From: Ascarosepion bandense
Taxonomy: Eukaryota > Mollusca > Cephalopoda > Sepiida > Sepiidae
NCBI GenBank assembly: GCA_037127315.1
Contig: JBBBDQ010000228.1
Location: 568,148 to 632,147, forward strand
Direction of reading: 5' to 3'
Length of the DNA: 64,000 nt
The notes under the pieces are model-generated. The model did no database searches and was not told where the DNA came from. It saw nothing but the letters and a program-made list of their open reading frames with translations. Each line of letters opens with the position of its first letter. The first letter of the stretch is position 1. Shown one piece after another: positions 43,060-52,448 of this stretch. The translations under genes were made by a program, and so were the position numbers.

Positions 43060-44330
43060 CATTTACAAGTCTAACATCCGCCAGTGCATTGAGTATTGCT
43101 GGTCTGGTGCTTCTGCTATTCACTTAGGTGTCCTCGACCGAATCCAACGGAGAATCTGTAAAGTGATCGATCCCGACTTGGCAGCTAGGATACAGCCGCG
43201 TTCTCGCCGACGCAGTGTGGATTCCCTGTGTCTCTTCTACATTTCTTCTCTTCTAAATATTTTCACGGCTTCTGTTCCGATGAACTTTAGCTCACTGGTA
43301 CCACCTATATATGAATTTCCTTGAGCCAGAAGATTTGCAACTAGGTCCCACCCTTTTACCGTGAAACCAATAAATTTTAAAAGCAAATTCTACTCCAACA
43401 GTTTCTTTTCTCGGACTTCCCGCCTGTGGAATTCTCTTCCGCATACTTGCTTTCCAGACAGTTACAATCTCCAAGAATTTAAATGTAAAGTCAATAGTCA
43501 TCTCCTGTCTCACTAACTTACATCCTCTCTATCATACTTTCCTACATTCACTCCACTCTCATCAGTACTCGCTTCCCTCTCCTACTCTCTTCATGACACT
43601 CCCTGCAACCCTCACTCCGCATAACATTCCTCCTCGTCCACCCCACTCCTATCAGTAACCTCTTCCCTCTCCTACACTCTTCCAAACACCACCTGCAACC
43701 CTCACTCCTCATAACATTTCTCCTCGTCCACCCCACTCTCATCAGTAATCTCTTCCCTCTCCTACACTCTTCCAAACACCACCTGCAACCCTCACTCCTC
43801 ATAACATTTCTCCTCGTCCACCCCACTCCTATCAGTAATCTCTTCCCTCTCCTACACTCTTCCAAACACCACCTGCAACCCTCACTCCTCATAACATTTC
43901 TCCTCGTCCACCCCACTCTCATCAGTAATCTCTTCCCTCTCCTACACTCTTCCAAACACCACCTGCAACCCTCACTCCTCATAACATTTCTCCTCGTCCA
44001 CCCCACTCCTATCAGTAATCTCTTCCCTCTCCTACACTCTTCCAAACACCACCTGCAACCCTCACTCCTCATAACATTTCTCCTCGTCCACCCCACTCCT
44101 ATCAGTAATCTCTTCCCTCTCCTACACTCTTCCAAACACCACCTGCAACCCTCACTCCTCATAACATTTCTCCTCGTCCACCCCACTCTCATCAGTAATC
44201 TCTTCTCTCTCCTACTCTCTTCCTGACACCCCTTGCAACCTCTCACTCCTCAACATTCCTCCTATGTAACCCACTGCACAACAGTGGCAGTAAAATGCCT
44301 TGCTTGGGGCGACACGATTATAAAAAAAGA
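43060..44330 (+). mobile_element. LINE-A 3' fragment with an expanded 3' UTR
   Basis: Coding region: CACATTTACAAGTCTAACAT, GTGCATTGAGTATTGCTGG (CIEYCW), GAATCCAACGGAGAATCTGT (IQRRIC), then FYI, SRTSRLWNSLPHTCFPDSYN-like, NLQEFKCKVNSHLLSH and stop near 43516. The 3' UTR then contains seven to eight 90-bp repeats before the normal terminus GCCTTGCTTGGGGCGACACG at 44299. Other LINE-A UTRs lack the array, so it expanded after insertion. Confidence 0.85.
43555..44250. repeat. 90-bp minisatellite, 7-8 units
   Basis: TCCAAACACCACCTGCAACC starts at 43681, 43771, 43861, 43951, 44041 and 44131, exactly 90 bases apart, with diverged outer units. Two unit types differ at CCCCACTCCT against CCCCACTCTC. 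Since 90 is a multiple of three, the minus strand has a spurious 232-codon frame with a 30-residue repeat. Confidence 0.95.
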
Positions 44331-44344
44331 CAAATCTCATAAAA

Positions 44345-44505
44345 TTATTTAATCTCCAGAAATTTAAATGCAATATCATTCTTTATAGTCTGTCATTTTA
44401 TTGTTCTTTCTATTTAATATTTTTGTCATATTCTCTCTCGTCTTGCATTTTAGTGACTTTATTGCATTACTTGGGGTTAAATGATCCCAAGTAAAAAAAA
44501 CATTT
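44345..44505 (+). mobile_element. LINE-A 3' end, short
   Basis: AATCTCCAGAAATTTAAATG (NLQKFKC) followed by a short UTR and TTACTTGGGGTTAAATGATC with an A run. It sits immediately after the previous LINE-A, in the same orientation. Confidence 0.6.
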
Positions 44506-44509
44506 TAAA

Positions 44510-44940
44510 GGGAAAACTGGCAAGCTACAATAGTAATATCTGTCGGAGGGTTTGTGTGAATATTATGTTCCTAACAATACCATATTACCACATGCAAAAT
44601 CTTATTAAGGCCTATTTCATGCCGAAGAATAAGAGATTTGATACTAGATAATTTCATGAATATGTCTATTATGGAGACGTGAATCTTTAACAAAAGGATC
44701 TAAGACTGAATTTCAGGGATATTTCCACAAGAATATTACTGATGTTAATGCTTACGTTAATATGTGTACGAAAATTTCTACCAGAATCTAATAAAATTAC
44801 CTAACATGAAGACGACAGGAATAGGAATCCCTTTAACAAAAGCTTCCAAAGCTGGAGTCTTTGTAGTATGAGAAACAAGACCGACAATACGGCCAAATCC
44901 AAATGGATTCAATGCGAAATGATTTGCTTTATTGTTATAG
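44510..44940. other. no recognised feature
   Basis: AT-rich unique sequence. Confidence 0.45.
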
Positions 44941-44944
44941 GTCT

Positions 44945-45060
44945 ACGGCGGCATCATGTTGAAACACGGGTTCCCGTGTGACCACCAAAAACAGGAACGT
45001 CGAGCCTACTTAATACCTGGATGTGCGACTACTCGAAAATACCGGGCGCTATAAATTTGA
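44945..45060 (+). mobile_element. 5S rRNA-derived segment
   Basis: TGTTGAAACACGGGTTCCCG, GTGTGACCACC, ACGTCGAGCCTACTTAATAC, CTGGATGTGCGACTACTCG and AAAATACCGGGCGCTATAAA follow 5S rRNA over its full length with many substitutions. Unlike the other 5S copies it is followed by a LINE-B fragment, not SINE-1. Confidence 0.7.
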
Positions 45061-45079
45061 ACGTGCAGGTTCAAATGCA

Positions 45080-45410
45080 TGGTCATCAGCAAAAAGAGCA
45101 GCCCAATATGCTAAATGCAAGCAGGGGATACTAAAATCAAGCAGATAAAAAATTTAAATAAATTAAATGTTCTAACAGAAGACAAAAAGTGCAACACTGA
45201 GATCTGAATGCAAACTGGCATTGCGAAGGAAGCATTCCAGAAGCTGAATAGAGTATTAACAGACATCGAAATTTCCCTAGTAACTAAAGAAAAGAGGACT
45301 GGATTGCTATGTGTTGTCAGTTCTTCAATATAGAATGCTGGACATCATCATCAAAGAAAAGAAAAACTTGAAGCAATTGAAATGTGGTTCTACAAAAGGA
45401 TGCTGCGTAT
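45080..45410 (+). mobile_element. LINE-B, upstream part of an interrupted copy
   Basis: AAAAAGAGCAGCCCAATATG (K-K-S-S-P-I-C) through ACTAAAATCAAGCAGATAAA (TKIKQ), ATCTGAATGCAAACTGGC, ATTGAAATGTGGTTCTACAA to AGGATGCTGCGTAT at 45410, where it stops in the codons for MLRI. The frame resumes at 46862. Confidence 0.82.
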
Positions 45411-46038
45411 TTTTTTTTTTTTTATAAGCGTTTCACCCCGAGCAAGGCATGTCACTGCCACTACTGTGCAGGGGGCTACGTAGAGTGGAGAAAGGCTGAT
45501 TAAATATAGGAAATAACAGAGGGTGGGTGATAGGCGGGTGAGGATACCGAGAATGAGGGTTGGGTAGATGAGAGTGTTGTGAGAATAGTTGGGAGTTAGT
45601 GTGATAGGAGGTGTCTATTGACCCTACATTTAAACACCTGGAGATTGTAACTGTCGGGAAAGCAGACTTGTGGAAGGGAGTTCTACAGGCGGGAAGCGCG
45701 AGAAAAGAAGCTGTTGGAGTAGAATTTACGGTTACATCTTATTTGTTTAACTGTAAAATGGTGGGACCTAGTTGCTAATCTAGTATCTCGTGTAAATTCG
45801 TGCTTAGGCGGCACCAGTGATCTAAGCTCATCGGAGCAGAAGCCATGAAAGTACTTGTAGAAGAGGCACAGGGAAGCTACATCACGCCGGTGTGAGAGCG
45901 GCTGCAGCCGGTCTGCCAAGTCAGTATCAACCACGTTACAGCTCCTCCTTTGTATTTTGTCAAGAAGCCCAAGGAGAGCAGCAGGAGCACCCGACCAGAT
46001 ATGGCAGCAATATTCAATACACGGGCGGATGGTAGATT
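45411..46038 (-). mobile_element. LINE-A insertion, first of a tandem pair
   Basis: Starts at the plus strand T13 run and TAAGCGTTTCACCCCGAGCA. The minus strand gives TDLADRLQPLSHRRDVASLC, FYKYFHGFCSDELRSLVPPK, FTRDTRLATRSHHFTVK, QIRCNRKFYSNSFFSRASRL. Its 5' end (GGATGGTAGATTTGTA) directly meets the poly(A) of the next copy. It is nearly identical to the corresponding part of 46039-46861. Confidence 0.9.
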
Positions 46039-46861
46039 TGTATTTTTTTTTTTTTTTTTTATAAGCGTTTCACCCCGAGCAAGGCATGTCACTGCCACTA
46101 CTGTGCAGGGGGCTACGTAGAGAGGAAAAAGGCTGGTTAAATATAGGACATAACAGAGGGTGGGTGATAGGCGGGTGAGGATACCGAGAATGAGGGTTGG
46201 GTAGATGAGAGTGTTGTGAGAATAGTTGGGAGTTAGTGTGATAGGAGGTGTCTATTGACCCTACATTTAAACACCTGGAGATTGTAACTGTCGGGAAAGC
46301 AGACTTGTGGAAGGGAGTTCCACAGGCGGGAAGCGCGAGAAAAGAAGCTGTTGGAGTAGAATTTACGGTTACATCTTATTTGTTTAACTGTAAAAGGGTG
46401 GGACCTAGTTGCTAATCTAGTATCTCGTGTAAATTCGTGCTTGGGCGGCACCAGTGATCTAAGCTCATCGGAGCAGAAGCCATGAAAGTACTTGTAGAAG
46501 AGGCACAGGGAAGCTACATCACGCCGGTGTGAGAGCGGCTGCAGCCGGTCTGCCAAGTTAGTATCAACCACGTTACAGATCCTCCTTTGTATTTTGTCAA
46601 GAAGCCCAAGGAGAGCAGCAGGGGCACCCGACCAGATATGGCAGCAATATTCAATACACGGGCGGATGGTAGATTTGTATATGTGCAGAATAGTTTCAGG
46701 TGGGAAAAATTTCCGAGCCCTGCACAGAGAGCCGACTTTCATAGCAGCAGATTTGGCAATGGATTCAATATAGTCATTCCATTTGAGGTCCGCCGAGAGT
46801 GTAAGGCCAAGGAGGCGTAGTATTTTACTCTCTGGGAGGCTAGCCTGTCCCATGCTAATGG
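46039..46861 (-). mobile_element. LINE-A insertion, second of a tandem pair
   Basis: T18 run, then the same 3' UTR and C-terminus. The minus-strand frame from about 46860 to 46233 is open: SMGQASLPESKILRLLGLTL, SADLKWNDYIESIAKSAAMK, VGSLCRARKFFPPETILHIY, KSTIRPCIEYCCHIWSGAPA, through to KCRVNRHLLSH and stop. The least damaged LINE-A C-terminus here; likely young. The RT palm with YADD is absent through 5' truncation. Confidence 0.9.
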
Positions 46862-47215
46862 GAGGCAGATCATGGACCGAGCCTGTGAGCAATGATGAGG
46901 TTTTGGAAAAGAAGGAAACGAAAAGGAAATTAATACTGAGCATCAGGAGGAGACATATAAAGTTCCTGGGACATGCAATTGGGAAGGAAGCTTGGAGAAC
47001 CTGATACTAACAGGCCAGATAGAGAGAAGGAGAGACAAAGGAAAGCGGCGGATAACATATTTGAAGAACTTGAGTAGGTAGATGACAGAACGGGGGTTGC
47101 GTAGATGTAGCGGGAGAAAGCTTGCTAAGAGCCACCAAGGATAGGGAGACATGAAAAGCCGTGATCGCCTAGGTCCTGAAAGGACAAGGCACATAAAAGA
47201 AGGGTTGTGCAATAG
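46862..47215 (+). mobile_element. LINE-B, downstream part of the interrupted copy
   Basis: Resumes as ATCATGGACCGAGCCTGTG (ISWTEPV) then AGCAATGATGAGG (SNDEV), KFLGHAIGKEAWRT, the GRQRITYLK-like region, and the 3' terminus GATCGCCTAGGTCCTGAAAG near 47161. Joined across the LINE-A pair it restores the LINE-B order, so the pair inserted into an existing LINE-B. Confidence 0.85.
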
Positions 47216-47340
47216 ATAACAGGTCAGAATTGTTAATCAGAGATCAAGGTTCCAATTTCAGTTGGGTTTGTTATATTTATTTACGCACAACTACCGTGGT
47301 AATGGTTTCCTAACCATCTATGGGTTAATCTTTTTCCCCT
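47205..47340 (+). mobile_element. SINE-1, degraded
   Basis: AAGGTTCCAATTTCAGTTGG over the B-box region and TTACGCACAACTACCGTGG over the central block. The A box is not recognisable. Confidence 0.45.
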
Positions 47341-47699
47341 TAATCATAATTATTAGTTAAAGTATTCTTATAATCTAAAAAAATATATTCTGGATTCAAA
47401 TGTACTGGAAAGAGCTGATAAAACAAAAATCAACGTAATCAATTCTTGTGTATGTGTGTAGCTGTTTGTAGGTTGCACAATGCTATCAGAATAAAAAAAA
47501 GAAATGAGATTAAGTGGTGAACAGCTGGCATGTCCGACTCCTAGAAGTTTTAGAATCCGGCCTGTTCATCTCATTTCTCACCACGACGTTGACGATCCCC
47601 TGTTAATATACCTGCACGATGCGTCACTATCAAAATTTACCAATAGTTTTAACAGGATAGGACAGGAAACCAATTCCACTTACGAAAGAGAATAAAACT

Positions 47700-47835
47700 A
47701 TTCTTGTTCTTCTATGTGCCCTGTCCCTTCAGGACGTAGGCGATCATGGCTTTCCACGTTTCCCTATCCTTGGTGGCTCTGAGCTCGCCTTCTCCTGTTA
47801 CACCACGCAGCCCTCGTTCCGTCATCTCAATATCA
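47700..47835 (-). mobile_element. LINE-B 3' end
   Basis: CTATGTGCCCTGTCCCTTCA then GGACGTAGGCGATCATGGC, CCACGTTTCCCTATCCTTGG and CCCTCGTTCCGTCATCT. 5' truncated to 135 bases. A further diverged plus-strand LINE-B scrap (TCTACAGAAGGATAATGAGA) is at about 47972. Confidence 0.8.
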
Positions 47836-48139
47836 GGTTAGTATGCACACATGATGAAAATCTACTGAAAATCTACGAATAAGAAAAATCTTATATACTT
47901 CCATTTCCATCTCACCAATAAATAGAAATCAGACTAATAACAGATAAAGAAAATTCCTGAAGATACTGCGGTTTTCATTCTACAGAAGGATAATGAGAAT
48001 ATTCTTTACAGAATAAGTAAAAAACACAGAACTTTCAGCAAAACAGTTTTCTTTTATTAAATATTCAAACAAGCACAAGAACCACTGAAAGTAGATGGTT
48101 GGTGAAAGAAGTTATATGAACGTAGATTTTATCGAGTGA

Positions 48140-48545
48140 TTTGATTTTACAGTATATCAACCATTTGCAGGTTATTTAAAGCCAGAAAATATTTTTAACT
48201 CGTAAAGACTTTATTGTGATAAAGTCTTTGCGGTATGAATTTTCGAATAAATATTGCATTAATAGTTTTTTTTTATATGTACAGTGATTTTCAAGATTCA
48301 CTTTCTATTATTTAACCCATAGACGGATCGGAAGAAGCCGATTCATATATTTTCAAAGGTTATTTGCGCGAGTGAACAAAAAGTATTCTACCTGAATATT
48401 GCTGTTCGATTTTTCATTCCGAACCGTTATCCATTACACCACATGCACAGCACCTGGTATTCCCAAGCGACTACTCATCGAGGTATTGACTAAGCTCGAC
48501 ATTGCTCAACTTAGGTGATCCAACGAGAACCTGAGTCAAAATGTG
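48140..48545 (-). mobile_element. 5S-SINE (5S head, tRNA-derived module, distinct tail)
   Basis: On the minus strand 48545-48450 is 5S-like (plus strand: CAGCACCTGGTATTCCCAAG, CGACTACTCATCGAGG, CTTAGGTGATCCAACGAGAA). The SINE-1-type head and central block run from 48445 to about 48300, and the tail contains TTTGCAGGTTATTTAAAGCC on the plus strand (near 48171). Copy 49720-50065 has the same order, so the arrangement is a family trait. Confidence 0.75.
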
Positions 48546-48549
48546 ACAT

Positions 48550-49715
48550 GGATATAAACATGAACGCAAGAGGAGGAAGTAAATAAAGATTATGAGGATA
48601 TGTAGGATAAATAAAATTTGAACCAGAGGAGAAGATGTTAAGATTGTATTGATAAGGAAGGAATCCACTCAGGAGTTTGTTCCACAATGTTGCCGTTTTC
48701 TGGGAGAAAATGTGTAAATGAAACCGATTGAATATGGTTGAAATGCAACTGTTCGACCCTGTTGATATAGCATGGCGTATCCTAGCTGTAAAGGTATGAA
48801 CTGATAAAACTAAAGAAGATATCTCGTCTAAAGATTTGTCATGAATATAGCAATAAAGTAGTGATTGGCTTTTCCCACAACATCTCTGTGGTCTTGGGCA
48901 TGACGGTAAACTGCATCCGGCAGCAATGTCTCTGATTAGGAGGTTGTGGGGAGCCTGGAACTACCTCTTAATTGCTGTTTGTCTCAGGTCCACTTTGACC
49001 CGGAGTAATAGCACCTGTTAGGGTCCCAGCTATGGGCAAATATTTAACTCCCAAACTGGGGTCAAAACACTATGAAAGTATAAAAATACACGTTTACAAA
49101 ATACAAAACTAAAAGACATTTTCAGTTTTCTAAAATATAAACAAAAACTTTTCATTAAAATTTGACTAAATCCCGCTTCTCACTAAAACCGAACATTAAA
49201 AAATACTTTAAAACCTGACCTTTTTGGCATTAAATAACCCAGAGATATTGATTTGCCGTTAAACAAAACTCAAAAGCAAAAACCACGACATCCCTGGGAA
49301 AGGAACTGTAGGCTTGAAAATGATCCATCGCCCAAAAGTATGCATTAACTGTTTTAAACTCTGTGGTATGATTTTCAAAACTTCAAGGCCGCAAACATCC
49401 TAATGTTAATTTTCTGAAAAATCGACTATGGGGAAAGTCGACTTCGGTTCTCAACGGTCAGAAAGCGAACGTTCTAAACACTCTGCTAGGGGTTGCGGTT
49501 ATCATTCTTCGTATGATCCGAGAAACTGGATCATTGTTATAAATCACAGCTCCTATACAAAGACGAAGACTTTTTAAGTGTTAGCTAACACTTTTATCAT
49601 AAATTTTCAAGCACTTGATCAGGTCAAAGAAAATTCCCAATTAGTAATCCACAATACTGATTTACAAAGAACACTACAATCTTTTCAATGTATATAAAGA
49701 GATTTGACTTCTGTA
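48550..49715. repeat. mixed unique sequence and dispersed repeats
   Basis: 48865-48985 is the second copy of the 11470-11575 repeat (GGTCTTGGGCATGACGGTAA, CATCCGGCAGCAATG). 49040-49280 is the inverted copy of 20998-21310 (TGACCTTTTTGGCATTAAAT, GATTTGCCGTTAAACAAAAC). The remainder is unassigned. Confidence 0.55.
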
Positions 49716-49719
49716 TTTA

Positions 49720-50065
49720 TTGATGTGAATTTTTTTATGGATTATAAACATTCCGTAGGTTATTTATAGCCGAAATATATTTTGGGATGATATGAAATAT
49801 TCTTCATTCTAATTTGTGAATGAATATTGTATTATGAAATTTTTGGAGATAATTTTCGGATATATTTTTTACTATTTAACCCAGGGATCCCATAGATTGA
49901 AATTCGAACTCGGCTCTCTGGTTTCTCATTCCAAGACGTTATCCATTCACCACCAGCACATCTAAGCTTACAGCACCTAGTATTCAAAAGTATCCCCCAT
50001 CTAGGTACTCAAAAGGATCGACGTTACTTAACTTTAGTGATTGGACGAAATCCCGTGTTCTAATG
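49720..50065 (-). mobile_element. 5S-SINE, second copy
   Basis: Plus strand order: tail with CCGTAGGTTATTTATAGCCG (49752), SINE-1-type block TACTATTTAACCCAGGGATC, B box GAAATTCGAACTCGG (49903), A-box side TATCCATTCACCACCAGCAC, then 5S in reverse: ACAGCACCTAGTATTC, CATCTAGGTACTC, GACGTTACTTAACTTTAGTG. More diverged than the 48.1 kb copy. Confidence 0.7.
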
Positions 50066-50134
50066 TGATATAGCCGTGAGCCTTATATTGCTGGAAGTTA
50101 ATATTTATTGCCAATATTTTCCTAATTTAGTTTA

Positions 50135-50137
<3 letters not shown>

Positions 50138-50216
<79 letters not shown>
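50138..50216. repeat. (TA)n(TG)n microsatellite
   Basis: About 23 TA followed by 16 TG units. Confidence 0.95.
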
Positions 50217-50218
<2 letters not shown>

Positions 50219-50409
50219 TTAGTTAGTAAATTTTCTTTAAACATGTCAGATTAAATAAATTGCGAACATCATGCTTGCTTATTTTGAAATAAAAATCCGT
50301 TCATACGGATAATCTTTCGTGTATAACAATCAAAAGATGTCAGAAATAAGCTATAACGTTGACAGATGTTATTTTCATTCATTTCCCAAGGTACCAAAGT
50401 CCTTTCAAC

Positions 50410-50665
50410 CTCTTTACAAGATCATCTTGAAACCCGACTGAATTGTCACCTGTCGCCGATTCTATTTCTGAGCAATGGAAAGCGGACTTTAACGTGTTAT
50501 ATACAATGTAAACACACGCCAGTAGCCGAGAATGCTCAAATTCCTTACTGAATGAACGATGCGTAAATGGGTGTGTAGCTACTGTTTTCCAAAAACCTAT
50601 CATTCTTCCATGGTGCAAGAGCGTAAATAGTCATCCGCAGACAGATCTTTTTCACTGAATCAGAA
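50410..50665 (-). mobile_element. HHR unit, copy 3
   Basis: Minus strand: AGATCTGTCTGCGGATGAC at the 5' side, CATCGTTCATTCAGTAAGG, GAGCATTCTCGGCTACTGG, ATCGGCGACAGGTGACA and GTCGGGTTTCAA. The order matches 38697-38950, so it holds the start of the unit including the cleavage junction but lacks the downstream hammerhead. Ahead of the junction only CTGATTCAGTGAAA remains, with stem II lost. Confidence 0.6.
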
Positions 50666-50696
50666 CTCAGAAGTAAGGTTATACATATATATGAAG

Positions 50697-50895
50697 AAAA
50701 TTTAGGCAGACACGTTATTTCATGGTGAATCGGTAGTAATTTTTCAGGCAAACCATCATCAGCTTCCGTCTTTATTTTAAAAAGTGTTCGTGTAAAATCC
50801 TTTGTAAAATAAAGACGGAAGCTGATAATGGTTCGCCTGAAATAGGCCTACATTTCCGATTCACCATGAAATAACGTGTCTGCCTTAATCTTTCT
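50697..50895. repeat. imperfect palindrome with decayed hammerhead-like cores
   Basis: Left arm 50697-50780 (GGCAGACACGTTATTTCATG, TCATCAGCTTCCGTCTTTAT) mirrors 50803-50895. The left arm, read in reverse, carries CTGATGA; the right arm carries CTGATAA at 50822. The right arm also has GAAA and a 6-bp stem I, CGGAAG/TTTCCG. The spacer is about 22 bases. Confidence 0.8.
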
Positions 50896-51009
50896 TATAT
50901 TTGTTCTATATGTATCATATGCATATATGTTTAGAGCTCTCTTAGAGAGTTATCCTACCACTGTATATACAGGATACTCCTTTGGATTCTTCTATACACA
51001 CACTGCATG

Positions 51010-51011
<2 letters not shown>

Positions 51012-51061
<50 letters not shown>
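51012..51061. repeat. (TA)n at the left edge of the PLE
   Basis: About 25 TA units running directly into the PLE terminal repeat (ATTTTAATTCAGATAC). Confidence 0.95.
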
Positions 51062-51065
<4 letters not shown>

Positions 51066-51237
51066 AATTCAGATACTTCAATCCAAGGGAAAAAAGCAGG
51101 AAGGTAAATTCCAAAAAACCCGATCCTAATTAATATTAAAAATTTTATTTTGATATTAAAAAATGATACAGGAAGAGAGCTCCATGTAATAAAATATTAC
51201 AGAGCAAATATATATTAAAAAAGGTTTAATTCAAAGA

Positions 51238-51298
51238 TGTTGAATGGCCATTTCGATATGAAGATCCCCACGGGGGACAACACATCACCTCAGCAACA
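51238..51298 (-). ncRNA. hammerhead ribozyme in the PLE 3' terminal repeat (sense)
   Basis: The 61-nt minus-strand sequence is identical to 54893-54953 (see there for the fold). Here it is in the same sense as the PLE ORF, near the 3' end of the element, so a full-length transcript could cleave itself inside the terminal repeat. Type I hammerheads with a very short stem III are reported from PLE terminal repeats (Cervera and De la Pena). Confidence 0.65.
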
Positions 51299-52093
51299 GA
51301 AAAATCCTTTCAGAAACTGGAGAAAAATTAGTCTACTTTTCCTTTTTAAATAGATTGCAAAGAAATTAAAAAATAAAATAAAATAAAAATAAAATAAAAT
51401 AAAAATAAAAATAAAGGGAAATAAAAAGAAAAAGAAAAAGAAAACGAAAAAGAAAAAGAAAAAGATAGAATAAAATAAAAAAAATAAGAAAAGAAAAAAT
51501 TGACATCGTCTGGGTTCGCAAAAAAAAGGGAGAATGTAACTAAAAATTAACAGACAGCCGTGTTAAATCGACGTACGTTTAAACAACACGGAAAAAAGGT
51601 GGTAAGAGAGATAAAAGAAGGAAGGGAGGGAAAAAGAAAGAAACTAAAGAAAAAATTTTTTAAAATGTTACAGACGCTGGACAAATTCAAAAACCTAATT
51701 TCCCCAAAACGTTGAAGTATTAGAAAAAGGCCTTTACTTAAAAAGGCATAATTATTAATAAAAGGGAATAAAAAGATATAGGATTTAAAATAAAATTATT
51801 TTTAAAAAATTAGGTCATTTGAAATTAAACTAAATAAAGACAACACTAGGTAAAAAAAAAATTAATTACAATTAAACATACCTATAGAAGTACACACATA
51901 CATACATATATATACACACACAATTCTACCAATAAGAATACATATATACATACACATACACACACATACATTCAATTTATTACACACTTATATACATATA
52001 CATGCGCATACACACATATATATGTGTGTACACACCTATATACAAAAAATTCATATACACATAATATACATGTGTACACATACATGCACACAT

Positions 52094-52155
<62 letters not shown>

Positions 52156-52448
52156 TCCATATGCACTCACACACATACATATAAAAATATAAAAAATTAA
52201 AGAATATTATGAAAAGGAGCATTTAAATAGCTAAAAATTTTTTTTCCAAAATTACATATAGCCCACATACATAAATACATATATACATATATATACATAT
52301 ATATACAAATATGCACATCCACACACAAACATACACATATACATAAAAAATTAAAAAAAGAAAAAAATTAAAAAAATAAAAACTTTAAATTTAAATTTAA
52401 AAAAAAATATAGAGAAAAATTTAGAATTTAAACATTAAAAATTAGAAG

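Noticed and set aside
43548..44246. 232-codon minus-strand open frame with a 30-residue repeat rich in Trp, Cys and Arg
   Set aside because: Translation of the 90-bp minisatellite in a LINE-A 3' UTR. The period is a multiple of three, which keeps the frame open by chance.
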